Source: Cylicocyclus nassatus (taxonomy: Eukaryota; Nematoda; Chromadorea; Rhabditida; Strongylidae). Taken from it: a stretch of DNA of 64,000 bases. Positions 11,311 to 22,493 of the stretch are shown piece by piece. The notes under the pieces are model-generated. The model worked only from the letters and a program-made list of their open reading frames with translations, was not told the DNA's origin and ran no database searches. A program made the translations under genes and the position numbers. Positions within the stretch are counted from its first letter, which is position 1. Each line of letters opens with the position of its first letter. Location of the stretch: the NCBI GenBank assembly GCA_958299035.1, contig CATQJL010000001.1, positions 14,255,834 through 14,319,833 of the forward strand, given 5' to 3'.

Positions 11311-11999
11311 GGTAAACTTTCCCAAATTTCTCAACATTTTTTATTCAAGATTTTTTGCTCCGGATTATACTCGGTGAAAGAAACATCATCAGCTCTGCCT
11401 ACACAAACAATCTGCTCGATTTCACCTAAAGAAGGGAATTTGTTTTGTACAGCAGAATGCGGTACATCAAAAACTCAGATAATTCACCGGAACTTTTCGC
11501 AGGACAAGCCAAGTTTGCTGCGGTTCCGTAGGACTTTGTTTACTATTACAAAAGTGGAAACCGCGAAAATGAAAACTTCCATGACTTTTCACAAAAAGTT
11601 GCGCAGCGATTTCGCAGCACTTTGGCCTGCTAGTACTTCCGCAGGGTCCAACATCTAAAGTGCATGTCGAACATGTCATCCTTAGTGCAGAGGATAGTGA
11701 GTGAAACTCGCAGTCAATAGAGTAAAGTACAAATCTCGCTTAGGTGTTCCCTCTTGATATGGACAACTGGAAAGGAACAACTCTTCCAAGACCAAGAATT
11801 AATTCATCATGTATGGTATACGATGCGATCGTGCCTATTCGTTAGCCGTTTTTACAATACAGTTCATTTTTGCTCACTGTTATACCGGTCCCAAAAATAT
11901 GTATACACTGCTTGACTTGTCGATTATCTGTTTTCAATGTAACGAATCTTTGGTGCCAGTTTGGAGATGACTTTAACTTGGATCTCTGTCTAAAGCAAA
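11311..11999. other. Intergenic with peptide-locus 3' remnant
   Basis: Around 11800-11930 the order CATGTATGG, CACTGTTATAC, CCCAAAA(A/G)TAT and TTGTCGATTATCTG parallels 7040-7190, so this is probably the 3' remnant of the third peptide-gene copy. The 94-codon ORF at 11374-11658 has no recognisable motif. Confidence 0.3.
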
Positions 12000-12389
12000 T
12001 TATTGGCCGCATTCTAGCAGGTTGATGCGAGAGTAGCAAAAATAATGTATGAAGCAGAGCAAGCTCTGCGCTAACCGCCAGTTTTTCTTGATCCACCTCA
12101 AGTAGGAAATCAAAATCAAAAAGTTTACAAACATTCTTTTAATCAAATCTCCACCAACAAAATCTTGAAAGCGGAACATAAAGGCAGTTGCGTGATTTTT
12201 AAGGAAAGACAAGAAACGAATATATGCTAATATGAAAAAAATGCGACGAATGCTTACAATGAATGCTGCGAGCGTGTATAAAATGCTGACCAAGTTAGGA
12301 GGTTCGTAGATTTTTTCTCGATTGGAATCCAGTTCTTGAGGCACTCGATTTAAGAGCGCGTTAAACTGCATTCTGATTACGATGTACAC
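12000..12389 (-). CDS. Uncharacterised ORF, 129 codons
   Basis: A continuous minus-strand ORF with a hydrophobic middle (ILYTLAAFIVSI, then IFFILAYIRFLSFL) and a later LILISYLRW. I do not recognise a family. It could be an exon-sized relic of a membrane receptor or an AT-rich chance ORF; no splice-site set, start context or homologous copy in this window supports it. Confidence 0.15.
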   Translation of the reverse strand: MYIVIRMQFNALLNRVPQELDSNREKIYEPPNLVSILYTLAAFIVSIRRIFFILAYIRFLSFLKNHATAFMFRFQDFVGGDLIKRMFVNFLILISYLRWIKKNWRLAQSLLCFIHYFCYSRINLLECGQ

Positions 12390-12518
12390 CTCCCTTACTC
12401 AGATGGGTGGCTGGATTGCGCCTGCGGAGTCGAAGCTTAGTCAAGACTAGAGAATGATCAGAGAGCATCCCCGCAAGAGAGACGCAGACTGCGTCGCGGG
12501 TGAGAGCGGGCTATCCAG

Positions 12519-14887
12519 CCGCGAACAGAGGTGCGATAGGGGGAGCCAAGTCTCCCCCTACCTTCACTTTTGAGCTGATACAGAGTGACCACCTTCACTT
12601 TTGCGAAAATTTTTTTGTTGGATATAAAGAAGGAAAATAAGTAAAACAAACGCAAAAGGGATTATTGAAGGCATATACATATGTATTGCAGTCTTAGGAA
12701 CTCGCCGTCACCCATCGGAAGCGAAGGCCATCACCGCCATGGACGCATCCACTTTTCCGCCTTTCCACGAAATCGGAGAAGATAGCTTCGGGACGAATTT
12801 CGATTCAAAAAGCTATGACCAAACGGTCCTCTTTAGGGCCAATGGCCACAGATACGATGAACACAGCGGCATAAATATTCGAAATAAACGTGTCAATGAA
12901 ATGGTGTATTTTGAAGTGAAACTCAACGACACTCTACAGATTTTATTAAGTAAATTTAGTTATGTCGTACTGCGAAGAAAGTAGGTCGATACAGGAAGTA
13001 TTTGCCGAGAACCAGAGTTTTGAATGAAAAAAATAACCAGAAATCATGCAAAATTGGCACAGTTATAAACCAAGTGGTTGAAGATGTCAGCAACTGCGAC
13101 TTCATAGGTTTCAAAGGGTAAGTGTTGCTCTAACAGATAGTGAAAAAATCGGGTCGATTTAAGCAGTGGTCGCTGAGAACGAGAATTTTGAAAAATTAGG
13201 CGATTTTAGGCTAATTTTTGACTGCTGACATTTGAACTCCTAAAACTCTTGATTGTGAAGATGTGTGATGTTGCGACTTCATAGTTTTCTAGGGTAAGGT
13301 TTGCCCTACTAGAGTATATCCTACCCGTACCAATTCATCAAAGCACCGCCGAGATCCAGGCTCTTGAAAAAGCAGGTAAAAAACAGCTTTTTGAACTTCA
13401 ACAGCTCGTAACTTCTCCAGAACTGCATGAATCATGTTGCGACTTCATAGGTTGAATTCTTCTTATCAAGAGCTTTCAGATGATATATAATGTGTGGGAG
13501 TTTCGCGCCTCTTACGGCATATGCCCGGGGGGGGGGGAGACTTTTTAGGCCAAAGTCTCCCCTGGCGGCCTCCAGCCAATACATTAAAATGGGCGAGGGG
13601 GAGACTTTGGCCTAAAAAGTCTCCCCCCGGTCATACGTCGAAGAAGGCCCCAAACCCCCATATATCATATATCATCTGAAAGCCCTTGATGAGAGGAATC
13701 TAACCTATGAAGTCGCAACATGATTCATGCAGTTCTGGAGAAGTTACGAGCTGTTGAAGTTCAAAAAGCTGTTTTTTACCTGCTTTTTCAAGAGCCTGGA
13801 TCTCGGCGGTGCTTTGATGAATTGGTACGGGTAAGATATATTCTAGTAGGGCAAACCTTACCCTAGAAAACCTATGAAGTCGCAACATCATACACTTCCA
13901 CATTCAAGATTTATAAGAGTTTAACTCTCAACAGTCAAAAATTAGCCTAAAATCGCCTAATTTTTCAAAATTCTCGTTCTCAGCGACCACTGCTCAAATC
14001 GACCCGATTCTTTCACTATCTGTTAGAGCAACACTTACCCTTTAAAACCTATGAAGTCGCAGTTGCTGACATCTTCAACCACTTGGTTTATAACAGTGGC
14101 AATTTTGCATGATTTCCGGTTATTTTTTCATTCAAAATTCTGGTTCTCGGCAAATACTTCCTGGATCGACCTACTTTCTTCGCAGTACGACATAACTAAA
14201 TTTACTTAATAAAATCTGTAGAGTGTCGTTGAGTTTCACTCCAAAATACACCATTTCATTGACACGTTTATTTCGAATATTTATGCCGCTGTGTTCATCG
14301 TATCTGTGGCCCTAAAGAGGGCCGTTGGGTCGCAGTTAATGGCCCTAAAGAGGACCGTTGGGTTAGAGCTCTTCAGTTGTCCGAAGTCATCATGAAGCTT
14401 TGCTCTATCGTAGAAAGTGCTGAGGCGTATATGCGTCCATGCCGGTGATGACCTCCAGTTCTCGCAGAAGGCGACGGCGATTTCCTAAAAATAAACTACA
14501 TAGAATATGCTCTCAATACTTTCTTTTGCGTTCGTTTTGCTTAATTTCCTTTTTTTTCAGTTTCAGCAAAAAAATCAATACCCAAAAGTCCGAAAAAAAA
14601 ACCCAAACCAAAAAAAACCCAAAAAACCCAGTTCAAAGTCCGTCCTGTGCCCCCCCCCCCCCCCTCTCTACCCTCACCACCGGTCAACGTTTTTGAGAGG
14701 TGAGTGTCCGGCACTACCACCTTCATTTTTGCTGCCCTGTGGTAACTGCGACCCCCCCCCCCCCGGTCGACATTTTTGGGAGGTGAGTGTCCGGCACTAC
14801 CACCTTCACTTTTGGCAGCCAGTGGTAGCAGGGACCACCTTCACTTTTGGGGGACCCGGCTCCCCCTATCGCACCTCTGGCCGCGAA
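12519..14887. mobile_element. 2.4-kb foldback element
   Basis: Outer ends carry AGAGGTGCGATAGGGGGAGC (from about 12526) and its inverse (to about 14878). Long arms (about 12690-13580 and 13590-14490) pair across a centre near 13585, where a G-run and GGGAGACTTT(TT)AGGCC oppose each other. Each arm holds three diverged repeats of about 165-175 bp marked by TTGCGACTTCATAGG (near 13098, 13273, 13437, and inverted near 13705, 13872, 14047). C-runs of 15 and 13 bp lie at 14650-14664 and 14752-14764, and a G-run of 11 at 13527-13537. No transposase. A related single arm is at 21793-22455. Confidence 0.7.
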
Positions 14888-14897
14888 TCCCATTGAA

Positions 14898-15644
14898 TCA
14901 AAGGGTACCTATGGTAATTATTCGTAAAGCATGCTAGCTCTATCGAATAGTGTCTCATTCATCATTAATACACTGTCTGTAGCAGAAGGAGTCAATTTTG
15001 AATCAAAATAACTTTATCTCAAGCGCAAAGATTAGCGAAAGTGCTACAAGAGCTGATCACAAATTTATGTAACAGCGGCGCATTCAAAAAAAACCATGAG
15101 GTTTCATCGTATAGTACAGGCCTCACTAGTTTTAATTTCAGAACCTCAATCCTGTATGTGCTTTTATAATCGAGAAATATCAAGTCTTACAAGAAAACCC
15201 GAAAAAGTGGCATTGTGTTTTTAGACCATCTTTTTTTCTCAATTGCCAGAAAAGATCTGAAATAAGAAATGCAGAATTGCATTTTGGGGTACTACCATGT
15301 GCCTATCTTATAAAAACCAATTTGGAAGTTCGTAGGAATTTTCTGGAAGGAGAACCGACTTTTAGGGTCTCTGAAAAAATTTTGATTTTTTGGCCCCAAA
15401 CTTTATCTTTATCAATACTCAAGCTGATCTTGAGGGCTTTTTTGTAGAGCTTGCTCCGTTCTATTGAATGGTACCTTAGGTCTATTGGTTGTTATTTAGA
15501 AAGGCATAAATCATAAAACTGAAAACCAAAGCAAGACTGCAAATTGTCGCGCGAATTTTTTTTCGGTGCGGGACTATGTTTCAACCATCTCTCGCAGGCA
15601 TTAGGCCTATAATAGGAATACTAAGAGGTTCAGCGTGGCAATGC
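14898..15644. other. Intergenic with relic of mariner-like MITE
   Basis: TTTTGTAGAGCTTGCTC and GGTACCTTAGG near 15450-15480 resemble the arm of the palindromic MITE at 19003-19952 (TTTTGTAGAGCTTGCTTTG, GGTACC). The rest is AT-rich with no gene signal. Confidence 0.3.
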
Positions 15645-16131
15645 ATTTTGAAGCAGTGAGGATCTTAATTAGGATTTCGTAATGCAAATGTTTTTGCTAA
15701 GCGAGATACGTTAAATGGGCTCCCGATGTTGTTGATGTGGTAAGAATTACAAAAGGGCATAATGATTGCATAGATCAACTTAAATAGCATCGTACTTGCA
15801 AGGTTTTTCAGTGCTCCACTTTCTGAGGCGTGCGGTCTTTCTCCTTCTTCTGTTATTAAGCAATCGATTGCTCTTGATTGTGGTTGTTGAACAGAGGAAT
15901 CTATCGAAAAGTCCCCAGTACCTTAACGAAATTAGTGTTTAATTTGCAAGCTAAAGATGAACTCTTCTGCATTGGAGAATTCGGAGCCATAAAATTCATT
16001 TTACCATTCATGTATCAGCTGCCAAATTCATTGTACATCAGCCAGACCAAGATCCTTCTCAAAAAGCTCCATCTTCATTTGCAGCGGTGGCAATTATCTT
16101 ACTAACTTCTTCTTTTAGTTCCTCAACCACT
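15645..16131 (+). promoter_or_regulatory. Duplicated 5' flank of peptide gene B
   Basis: Collinear with 4905-5381 (shared TTTTGCTAAGCGA, AATTACAAAAGGGCATAATG, AACAGAGGAAT and ATCAGCTGCCAA). CTTCTTTTAG, a splice-acceptor-like sequence, ends at 16118, 13 bp before the ATG. That fits SL trans-splicing very close to the start codon, a common nematode arrangement. Confidence 0.6.
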
Positions 16132-16322
16132 ATGATTGCAATATTTAATTTCTTCATAGTTGTCTTTATGTTCATTGTTGGCGTTAACAGCTGGTTCGGT
16201 GGGCTATTGCAATCTAATTTTTTAAGGTATCATTGACTAGTGCTCTAGGTCCTGCACAACTCCCTCCTGGACGTTTATTTGGAAATTACGGTGGAGGCTT
16301 CGGTGGCATGCATCCTCGCTGA
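16132..16322 (+). CDS. Secreted small Gly-rich peptide, gene B
   Basis: Exon 1 (16132-16198) encodes a signal peptide (MIAIFNFFIVVFMFIVGVNS) and the start of the mature part. A 50-bp GT-AG intron (16199-16248) lies at the same position and phase as intron 1 of gene A and shares GTGGGCT and GCTCTAG ends with it. Exon 2 encodes a short Pro/Gly region ending NYGGGFGGMHPR and stops at 16320-16322; the product is 46 aa. It keeps the secretion signal but has lost most of the GGY repeats of gene A. A role as a secreted peptide of the nlp/caenacin kind is inferred, and it may equally be a decaying duplicate. AATAAA lies at 16387-16392. Confidence 0.6.
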
Positions 16323-16480
16323 TCGGTCATTAACTGATCGATCCATCATGATTGATTTACCTTCTGTCTATAAGTTAATCTTTCACAATAAAGATCAATC
16401 GTTGTCCATTAATCATTGTTATACAGGTTGTAGTATAGATTATATAGATTATTCGGCAAGAGGTGGCTTTTGGAAAAGGC
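16323..16480 (+). other. 3' flank of gene B with poly(A) signal
   Basis: AATAAA at 16387-16392 follows the stop codon by about 65 bp. The flank resembles 7040-7190, so it belonged to the duplicated unit. Confidence 0.45.
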
Positions 16481-16714
16481 AAAAAAAGGAAGTCCTTCTT
16501 GACTTTCAAAGTTTTACGAAGTCTCCTTTGACCCTAAACCATAATTCTAGAAAATCTCCAAAGAAACGTCGACCAAAAACCCCGCAAATTTTGTGGCTTT
16601 TCAGCCACGAAAACGAAACCTTCTTTGATTTTGTCCCAAAGACGATATCCAGATTGCTTACCAAGCCACCTGCGCCGAGCCCCGTGAAGTATTGGTTAAA
16701 AGGTACAAATTGTT

Positions 16715-17015
16715 TGATACTTACTCAGAAACGGGGGACGAGTAACGTAGTGATATGAGGCGCCGTTATGACCATATCGGACATAGGTTCGATCCCCGCT
16801 CTGGGCCAACCAAGCCGTCTACCCTCCGGGGCTGGTAAATTGGTACCAGAGTAATCTGGGAGGATAAAAGCACTGACTTGGAAACGGCTGGCCCCGCAAG
16901 TCACTGTAATAGGCTCGCACGCATGCAATTGCCTCTTCGACTACGAAGTTAGTGTGTGCTTTCGGCGCATGCCCTCAGAGGGTATTGAAGACGCCGAATC
17001 CTTCATCCTTTATTA
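16715..17015 (+). mobile_element. tRNA-derived SINE
   Basis: GGTTCGATCCCCGCTCTGG (from 16792) contains a perfect Pol III B box (GGTTCGATCCC), and an A-box-like segment (AACGTAGTGATATGAGG) sits about 45 bp upstream. A GC-richer body (CTACCCTCCGGGGCTGG, TGGCCCCGCAAGTC) follows. It lies directly against the 3' end of the reverse-oriented RTE at 17010, consistent with SINEs that borrow RTE machinery. The body is of a kind I associate with strongylid worms, which is an impression, not a search. Confidence 0.6.
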
Positions 17016-18915
17016 CTCAGAAAGTTAGATGGCCCGTCTTCAAGTGGCGTGCGGGCCTCAGCGCAAAAGTTTCCGTCGACCCCTATCCCTCGCTTCAGAC
17101 ACGATCTTCTTGATTGACGTCGGTTGCTGCATCCACGAGTTCCACGTGCGAAAATTATATCCAGCTGATTTCTCAGCTGGTCCATCCGTTCCACAAACAC
17201 GTCTGCCCATCTCGTCGATGGTCTTTTCGGGGACGTTTGGCTTCGCGAGGAATCCACTCAGATGTTCTTAGTGTCCATCTGTCATATGTTCTTCTCATGA
17301 TGGGACCGGCCCATCGGTGTATCGCTTTCGCAACGTATTCCGCTAGGTTACGAAGACGAGACATTCTTTTCACATCCGTAGTGCCAAGTCCGACTAGTTG
17401 CTTGCATCGGGTCATTTTCAGAATGCTGCGCTCGAGCGCTCTGTGTGTGGTCCGTAAAGCTTCGACGTAACCACAGTGTCGGCCTAAGTCTCAGCTGCGT
17501 AACAGAGCGCCGAGAGAACGGTTAAGTTGAAAAGGGGGCACGAAGCTCCGGGCCCGTCAGTTGGTCGATGACTTCCTTCAGAGACCAGAAGGCGGCCCAA
17601 GCTTCTCTTCCTCTTCTGTTAAGTCCCTCCCTCAAGTCGTTCTCCATGTTCATATGTCCGAGATACTACACGTAAGAAGACGTCTCCATGAGAGAAGTGC
17701 CTTCCAGTTTTATTTTCGCATCTTCGGTAAAGGGCGTTCTTCATTCAGTTTTCTTTCAATTAATTCGCAATCCGATCTTCTTTCCACTTCGTTAAGTTCC
17801 TTCAGCATCGTCTCTGCTTCGGTAATACTGCTCGAAAAGAGAATGATGTCGTCCGCAAAACGAAGGTTGGACAGGAATCTCCCATCAACTTTGTGCCTCT
17901 TTCGTCCCAGTCCAGTGAATTCATCACCCGCTGCAAGGCCGCGGTGAACAGCTTCGGCAAAATAGTACCGCCTTGTCAAACCTCCTTCCCAATTGGGATG
18001 GTCAGGGGGCGATGGATTAGCTGCAACGTCGTTGTACAGTCCTTGTAGCGGTCGGATAGTGTCCTCACGTGAGCTGGGTGTCCACTCCTTGATCGACTAG
18101 CGCTGGCGTTGGTTTCGACGTTGTCAAAGGCTTTTTCGTAGTCGACGAAGGTCAGGATTAGAGGCTGGGAGACTTTTATGACTCTCGAAACCGTCTCGAT
18201 GTGGTCAATGCAACTGAATCCCTTGCGGAATCCAGCTTGTTTTCAAAGTTGGGCTTCATCCAATGTCCTAGATATGCGAGCGAGAATAATTTTCGTGAAA
18301 AGCTTGTATAGCACACTCAGCAGGCATATTGGACGGTAATTTCGAAGATCCTCCCGTTCACCTTCTTGAAGAGAAGGACGGTTCTTGATGTTCTCCTCTG
18401 GTGAATCTTCTCCTTCTGAAGGTAAGATGTCGCGACACTAGAACCTCGTGTGAACGGTGTCCTCCGGCTCGCAGAAGTTCGACGGAAAGATGATCTGGTT
18501 TCGGAGCCGCAGATGTCCTCATGGTCTGCATCGCGATACACACTTCAGCAGGTAGAATCCTTGGTGGTACTTGTCCAGTGGGAACAATGGGCATCGGCAC
18601 GGGTGTTGATGGCGGAAAAGGTTGGTGTAGAAGTTCTTTGCGATGGATTCCATCTTATATCGAGAAGAAGTAGGAGTCCCGTCTTCGTTCAATAGTGCAG
18701 CCAGCGGTACACCACATTCGCAGAAGTCCCATCTGCACTTGTTAAGACTTCGTCTATCTTCAACTGCTTCCAGTATCTTGGCCTGCCTGTACTTCCTGAG
18801 ATCCTCTTGCAAAGCTGTTCTGCAACTGGCGTTGGCTATCAGTCGCTCGAGATGGGTCGCATTCGGATCCTACCTTGGAAATCTTCTTCTTTTAAAATTC
18901 CTTGGTGGTCTTTGA
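17010..18915 (-). pseudogene. RTE-type non-LTR retrotransposon, 5'-truncated relic
   Basis: Minus-strand fragments in several frames read, from 18915 downward, an RTE linker (ANASCRTALQEDLRKYRQAK), then LAALLNEDGTPTSSRYKMES with NFYTNLF, then an APKPDHLSVELLRAGGH motif, the RT catalytic box FADDIILFSSS (around 17827-17859), HRWAGPIMRR...DRWTLRTSEWIPRE, and the C-terminal RPSTRWADVF...RMDQLRNQLD. The order and motifs fit the nematode RTE clade reverse transcriptase and its C-terminal domain. Multiple frameshifts and stops disrupt it, and the apurinic-type endonuclease is missing, as expected of 5' truncation. Confidence 0.85.
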
Positions 18916-19002
18916 AAGTTCAATGTCTCAAGAAATTAAATCGTATTGTAAACATACTACACATCTAATGAGGAAAAGATAGTATAACACCAGTAGAAAC
19001 TA

Positions 19003-19952
19003 TTAGGTTGTGACATAAGTCTTGTTACACTTAACTTCTAACGGCGATAAGTCATACACCTCATAGTCTTTGCAGGACTTCAGGGTACCAACCGATAGAG
19101 CAAAGCAAGCTCTACAAAATGGTCTGCAAAAGTTCGCACCAGCTCCAACCCACCGTAAGTTTGCAGCCAAAATGTGAGTCGTACTGAAATTCAAAAAATC
19201 GCGAAAAATTCATATCTTCGTTTAAACAAATCCTGCGGATCTCCAACTTGCTCATAAAAATTGCCCACTATATCAAACACTCATATGCACCGTTGCTGTA
19301 CTTTTTCCTTATCTAGAAATCGAGAAAAAGAATTTTTTTTAGTTTTTACAAAAACGAAGCTATGCTGTTTCTTTTTATGTAGTTGTATACTACAATCCCT
19401 TAGAAGTATAATCGTAAATTTTCAGCTTCCCAGAAGCCTTAGTTTTCGAGAAATGCCAAATTTGGCTTTTATCACTCGGGTGTTCAATGCTAAATTAGGT
19501 ATTTCTCGAAAACTAGGGCTTCTGGGAAGCTGAAAATTTACGATTATACTTCTAAGGGATTGTAGTATACAACTACATAAAAAGAAACAGCATAGCTTCG
19601 TTTTTGTAAAAACTAAAAAAAATTCTTTTTCTCGATTTCTAGATAAGGAAAAAGTACAGCAACGGTGCATATGAGTGTTTGATATAGTGGGCAATTTTTA
19701 TGAGCAAGTTGGAGATCCGCAGGATTTGTTTAAACGAAGATATGAATTTTTCGCGATTTTTTGAATTTCAGTACGACTCACATTTTGGCTGCAAACTTAC
19801 GGTGGGTTGGAGCTGGTGCGAACTTTTGCAGACCATTTTGTAGAGCTTGCTTTGCTCTATCGGTTGGTACCCTGAAGTCCTGCAAAGACTATGAGGTGTA
19901 TGACTTATCGCCGTTAGAAGTTAAGTGTAACAAGACTTATGTCACAACCTAA
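19003..19952. mobile_element. Near-perfect palindromic mariner-like MITE
   Basis: The termini TTAGGTTGTGACATAAGTC (19003) and inverse (to 19952) are flanked by TA on both sides (19001-19002, 19953-19954). The two arms of about 470 bp are almost identical, so the same 63-codon and 90-codon ORFs appear on opposite strands. Only the central 60 bp or so differ. Non-autonomous and non-coding; a transcript would form a long hairpin. Confidence 0.85.
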
Positions 19953-20061
19953 TACTTCTTTTGAGGGTTTGCAAAACGAGGGCTATAATATCGATACGAT
20001 TTGTGAATGCTTCATATGTTTCCATAAAGCGGCATTACACGTGCGCATGTTTATTGTGAGA

Positions 20062-21120
20062 CTAGCTGGCTTACCCGGCTCCGCCCGACCCTTTCAAAAC
20101 ACTATGATAAAGCTCTGATCCCTATCCCAGTACAACCTTTCTTTGTGCCCCGCCTACATGCCAATTCACCAATCCCGCTGTTTTAGTAATCAACAGGCTC
20201 GATTACCCCCTGTGCCAACTTACAGCTTCGTACTCAATCTTGTAAAAAACGATAAAATCGGTATCGATCGGTGACGAAAAGTAGCCTACGACACCCGTCC
20301 CGCTCCGAAGAGCATGTGTGCCAAGTTTGGTCCGGAGGTTCAGAAATGGAATTTTTTATTCGGAACATACGTGCACACAGACATATATGCAGACAGACAA
20401 ACAGGCATTCAGCTTTATACAGGGTGTCCCAAAAAAATGTGCACAATGTTTGATCGTTAATAACTCTTCCGCTTTCATGTCTTTTGCCAAGCTTGAGGTA
20501 CGATTCTGTAGAGCGAGGTTCAACTAAGATTTGCAGTGTGGAGCGAATCATCGGCCGCTCTTCATTCTGTAAGATTACGGTGAAAACTTCGAAAAGGATT
20601 TTAAGCCACTGAAAGTTGTATTTTTCCAGTATTTTGCCTCAGAAAAGAAAGCCAATCAAGCCAGAAACTTTTGATGTGGGCTAACCAAAGTCGCTGATTC
20701 TAAATATGAAATTTGCGCTTCAGTACAGTGTTCCTTTCATAAGTTATTCCAGGTTTAGGGTAACAACTGTTTTTCCAGTGTTCGTCAGGAATGTGAATAC
20801 GCCATCAAGAAAGCCCGAAAAACTGGTGAAAAGTAATATAGTTTAATCAGCACGCATAAAAACTTTGCTACACAGATTTCTAGATTTTTTTCAAATTATT
20901 TCGTTAAAGGGCCTATCCCACAGTGACGCTGTATGCTGAAAGGTTCATACCGTAATCCTACAGTAATAAAAAGTAATTGGTGATCTGCTTCGTGCTGTAA
21001 ATCTAAGTTGAACCTCGCTCTACAGAATGGTACCTCAAGCTCGGCAAAAGACATGAAAGCAGTAGAGTTATTAACGATCAAACAGTGTACACATCTTTTT
21101 GGGACACCCTGTATATAAGA
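20062..21120 (-). mobile_element. Non-autonomous Helitron with nested MITE
   Basis: Read on the minus strand it starts TCTTATATA (21120-21112), is interrupted by a TA-flanked MITE (20420-21111), resumes TATAAAGCTGAATG, and ends CCGGGTAAGCCAGCTAG at 20062. The host bases are A before TC and T after CTAG, the classic A|TC...CTAG|T Helitron insertion. The interior has the family markers GTTCCGAAT, GGCTACTTTTCG and repeated GATTTTATCG. No Rep/helicase gene. Confidence 0.75.
20420..21111. mobile_element. Mariner-like MITE, CAGGGTGTCCCAAAA ends
   Basis: CAGGGTGTCCCAAAAAAATG at 20420 and its inverse (CTTTTTGGGACACCCTG, ending 21111) are flanked by TA (20418-20419, 21112-21113). The arms extend about 140 bp (GTTGAACCTCGCTCTACAG mirrored by CTGTAGAGCGAGGTTCAAC). 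It is nested in the 5' end of the Helitron 20062-21120, so it inserted later. Confidence 0.8.
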
Positions 21121-21790
21121 TATGTTGAACGCTGTAAATCGATGTAGGTCAAACAAAGATTGAAACTGTACAGATTGAGTGTGCTGATTTTCTTCATAGT
21201 GGTGTCCAGAATTCTCAGAGAAACCGATGTGGAGGATGGAACTAGTATGTTGATGAACCATACAACCGCTGTCGAGTCCGGCGTCGAAGCGAGACTACTA
21301 TGAAATCTTATAAAAAACACTTTGATGATCGGGATTGCTGGGCTCCTATTTCCTAAGTATAGCGTTTTTGAAATGGGATTCCCGATATGTGCTAATAAGA
21401 AGTACTGATTTTTATTGAGTGTCTAAGGAGATAATCAATCCCAACTTGATATAATACCTTGTTTTCGAAAGTTCAGTGCGATTTTTCTGTTGGGCTTGTG
21501 TTCGATACAATCTCTAACAACAAGTGTCTTATGCTTTCTTTATTTACATGTGTTACTGTCCTTACGAATGCTTGGAAAAGTCGTGGGTGGGCAAGCGATT
21601 ACAGGAAAGACTGGCTGAGTGTTGGTACCTGCATTTAACAGGCAATTCAAAATACCTTTCGCAGCAAGAATCCACATAGGGGAGGGAGACTGTCTTGCTA
21701 CTCAGGTTTGTTCAATAATGCTCTGTGCCCGTGGCCATCAATGAACCTTAGGTAAATCATACTTTGAGAGCATACGATGAGGTATAATCT
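21121..21790. other. Intergenic, nothing recognised
   Basis: No ORF over 80 codons that is not a shadow of the MITE end, and no repeat recognised. Confidence 0.3.
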
Positions 21791-21792
21791 AC

Positions 21793-22455
21793 CCTCGAGC
21801 AGAGGTGCGATGGGGGGAGCCGGGCCCACCGAAAGTGAAGGTGGTCCCAGCTACCACTGGCGGGCCAAAAGTGAAGGTGGTAGTGTCGGACACTCATCTC
21901 CCAAAAACGTCGACGGGGGGGGGGATGTGCGGGGAGAGGGGGTAGAACGGTCGAACAGAGCTATCTTTCTGGGTCGAACTATGACCCAGCCGCTTTGTTT
22001 AGGGCCACAGATACGATGCATATTAAAAATATTCATAAATTTTATTTATAAAAATTCAAAATAGACGTGTTTAGTGAATGGTGTATTTGGAAGTAAAAGT
22101 TTGTTGGACTGTACGGATTTTATTAATTAAATTGTCATAACATACTGCGAAGGAAGTAGGTCGATCTAGGCAGTAACGGCTGAGAACCAGAATTTTGAAT
22201 ATTTAAATAGTGAAAAATCATGCGAAATTTTCACTGTTATAAATCTGTTGTATGAAGATGTCAGCAGTTGCGACTTCATAGGTTTTAAAGAGTAAATGGT
22301 GCTCTTTCAGAGTGGAAAAGTCGAGTGGATTTGAGAGACAGTCGTTGGAAACCAGAATTTTAAAAATTTACGCCATTTTTGCGTGTTTTTGACAGTTGGC
22401 AGTCAAACTCATATAAGTCTTGAATGTGAAAGTGTGTGATGTTGCGACTTCAATC
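21793..22455 (+). repeat. Single arm of the 12.5-kb foldback family
   Basis: Starts AGAGGTGCGATGGGGGGAGC and then follows the order of the left arm of 12519-14887: GGGCCACAGATACGATG, GGAAGTAGGTCGAT, and two copies of TTGCGACTTCA (near 22272 and 22442). It is cut at about 22452 by the RTE that follows. The opposite arm was not found. Confidence 0.65.
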
Positions 22456-22493
22456 AACCCCGGCAAACGACGAGGGCACTGTCCCGTCAGGCG

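Noticed and set aside
14570..14640. Telomere-like A/C-rich repeat
   Set aside because: AAAACCC-like runs are irregular and do not match the nematode TTAGGC telomere repeat on either strand.
19003..19952. Paired ORFs as duplicated genes
   Set aside because: Identical ORFs on opposite strands simply reflect the palindromic MITE arms.
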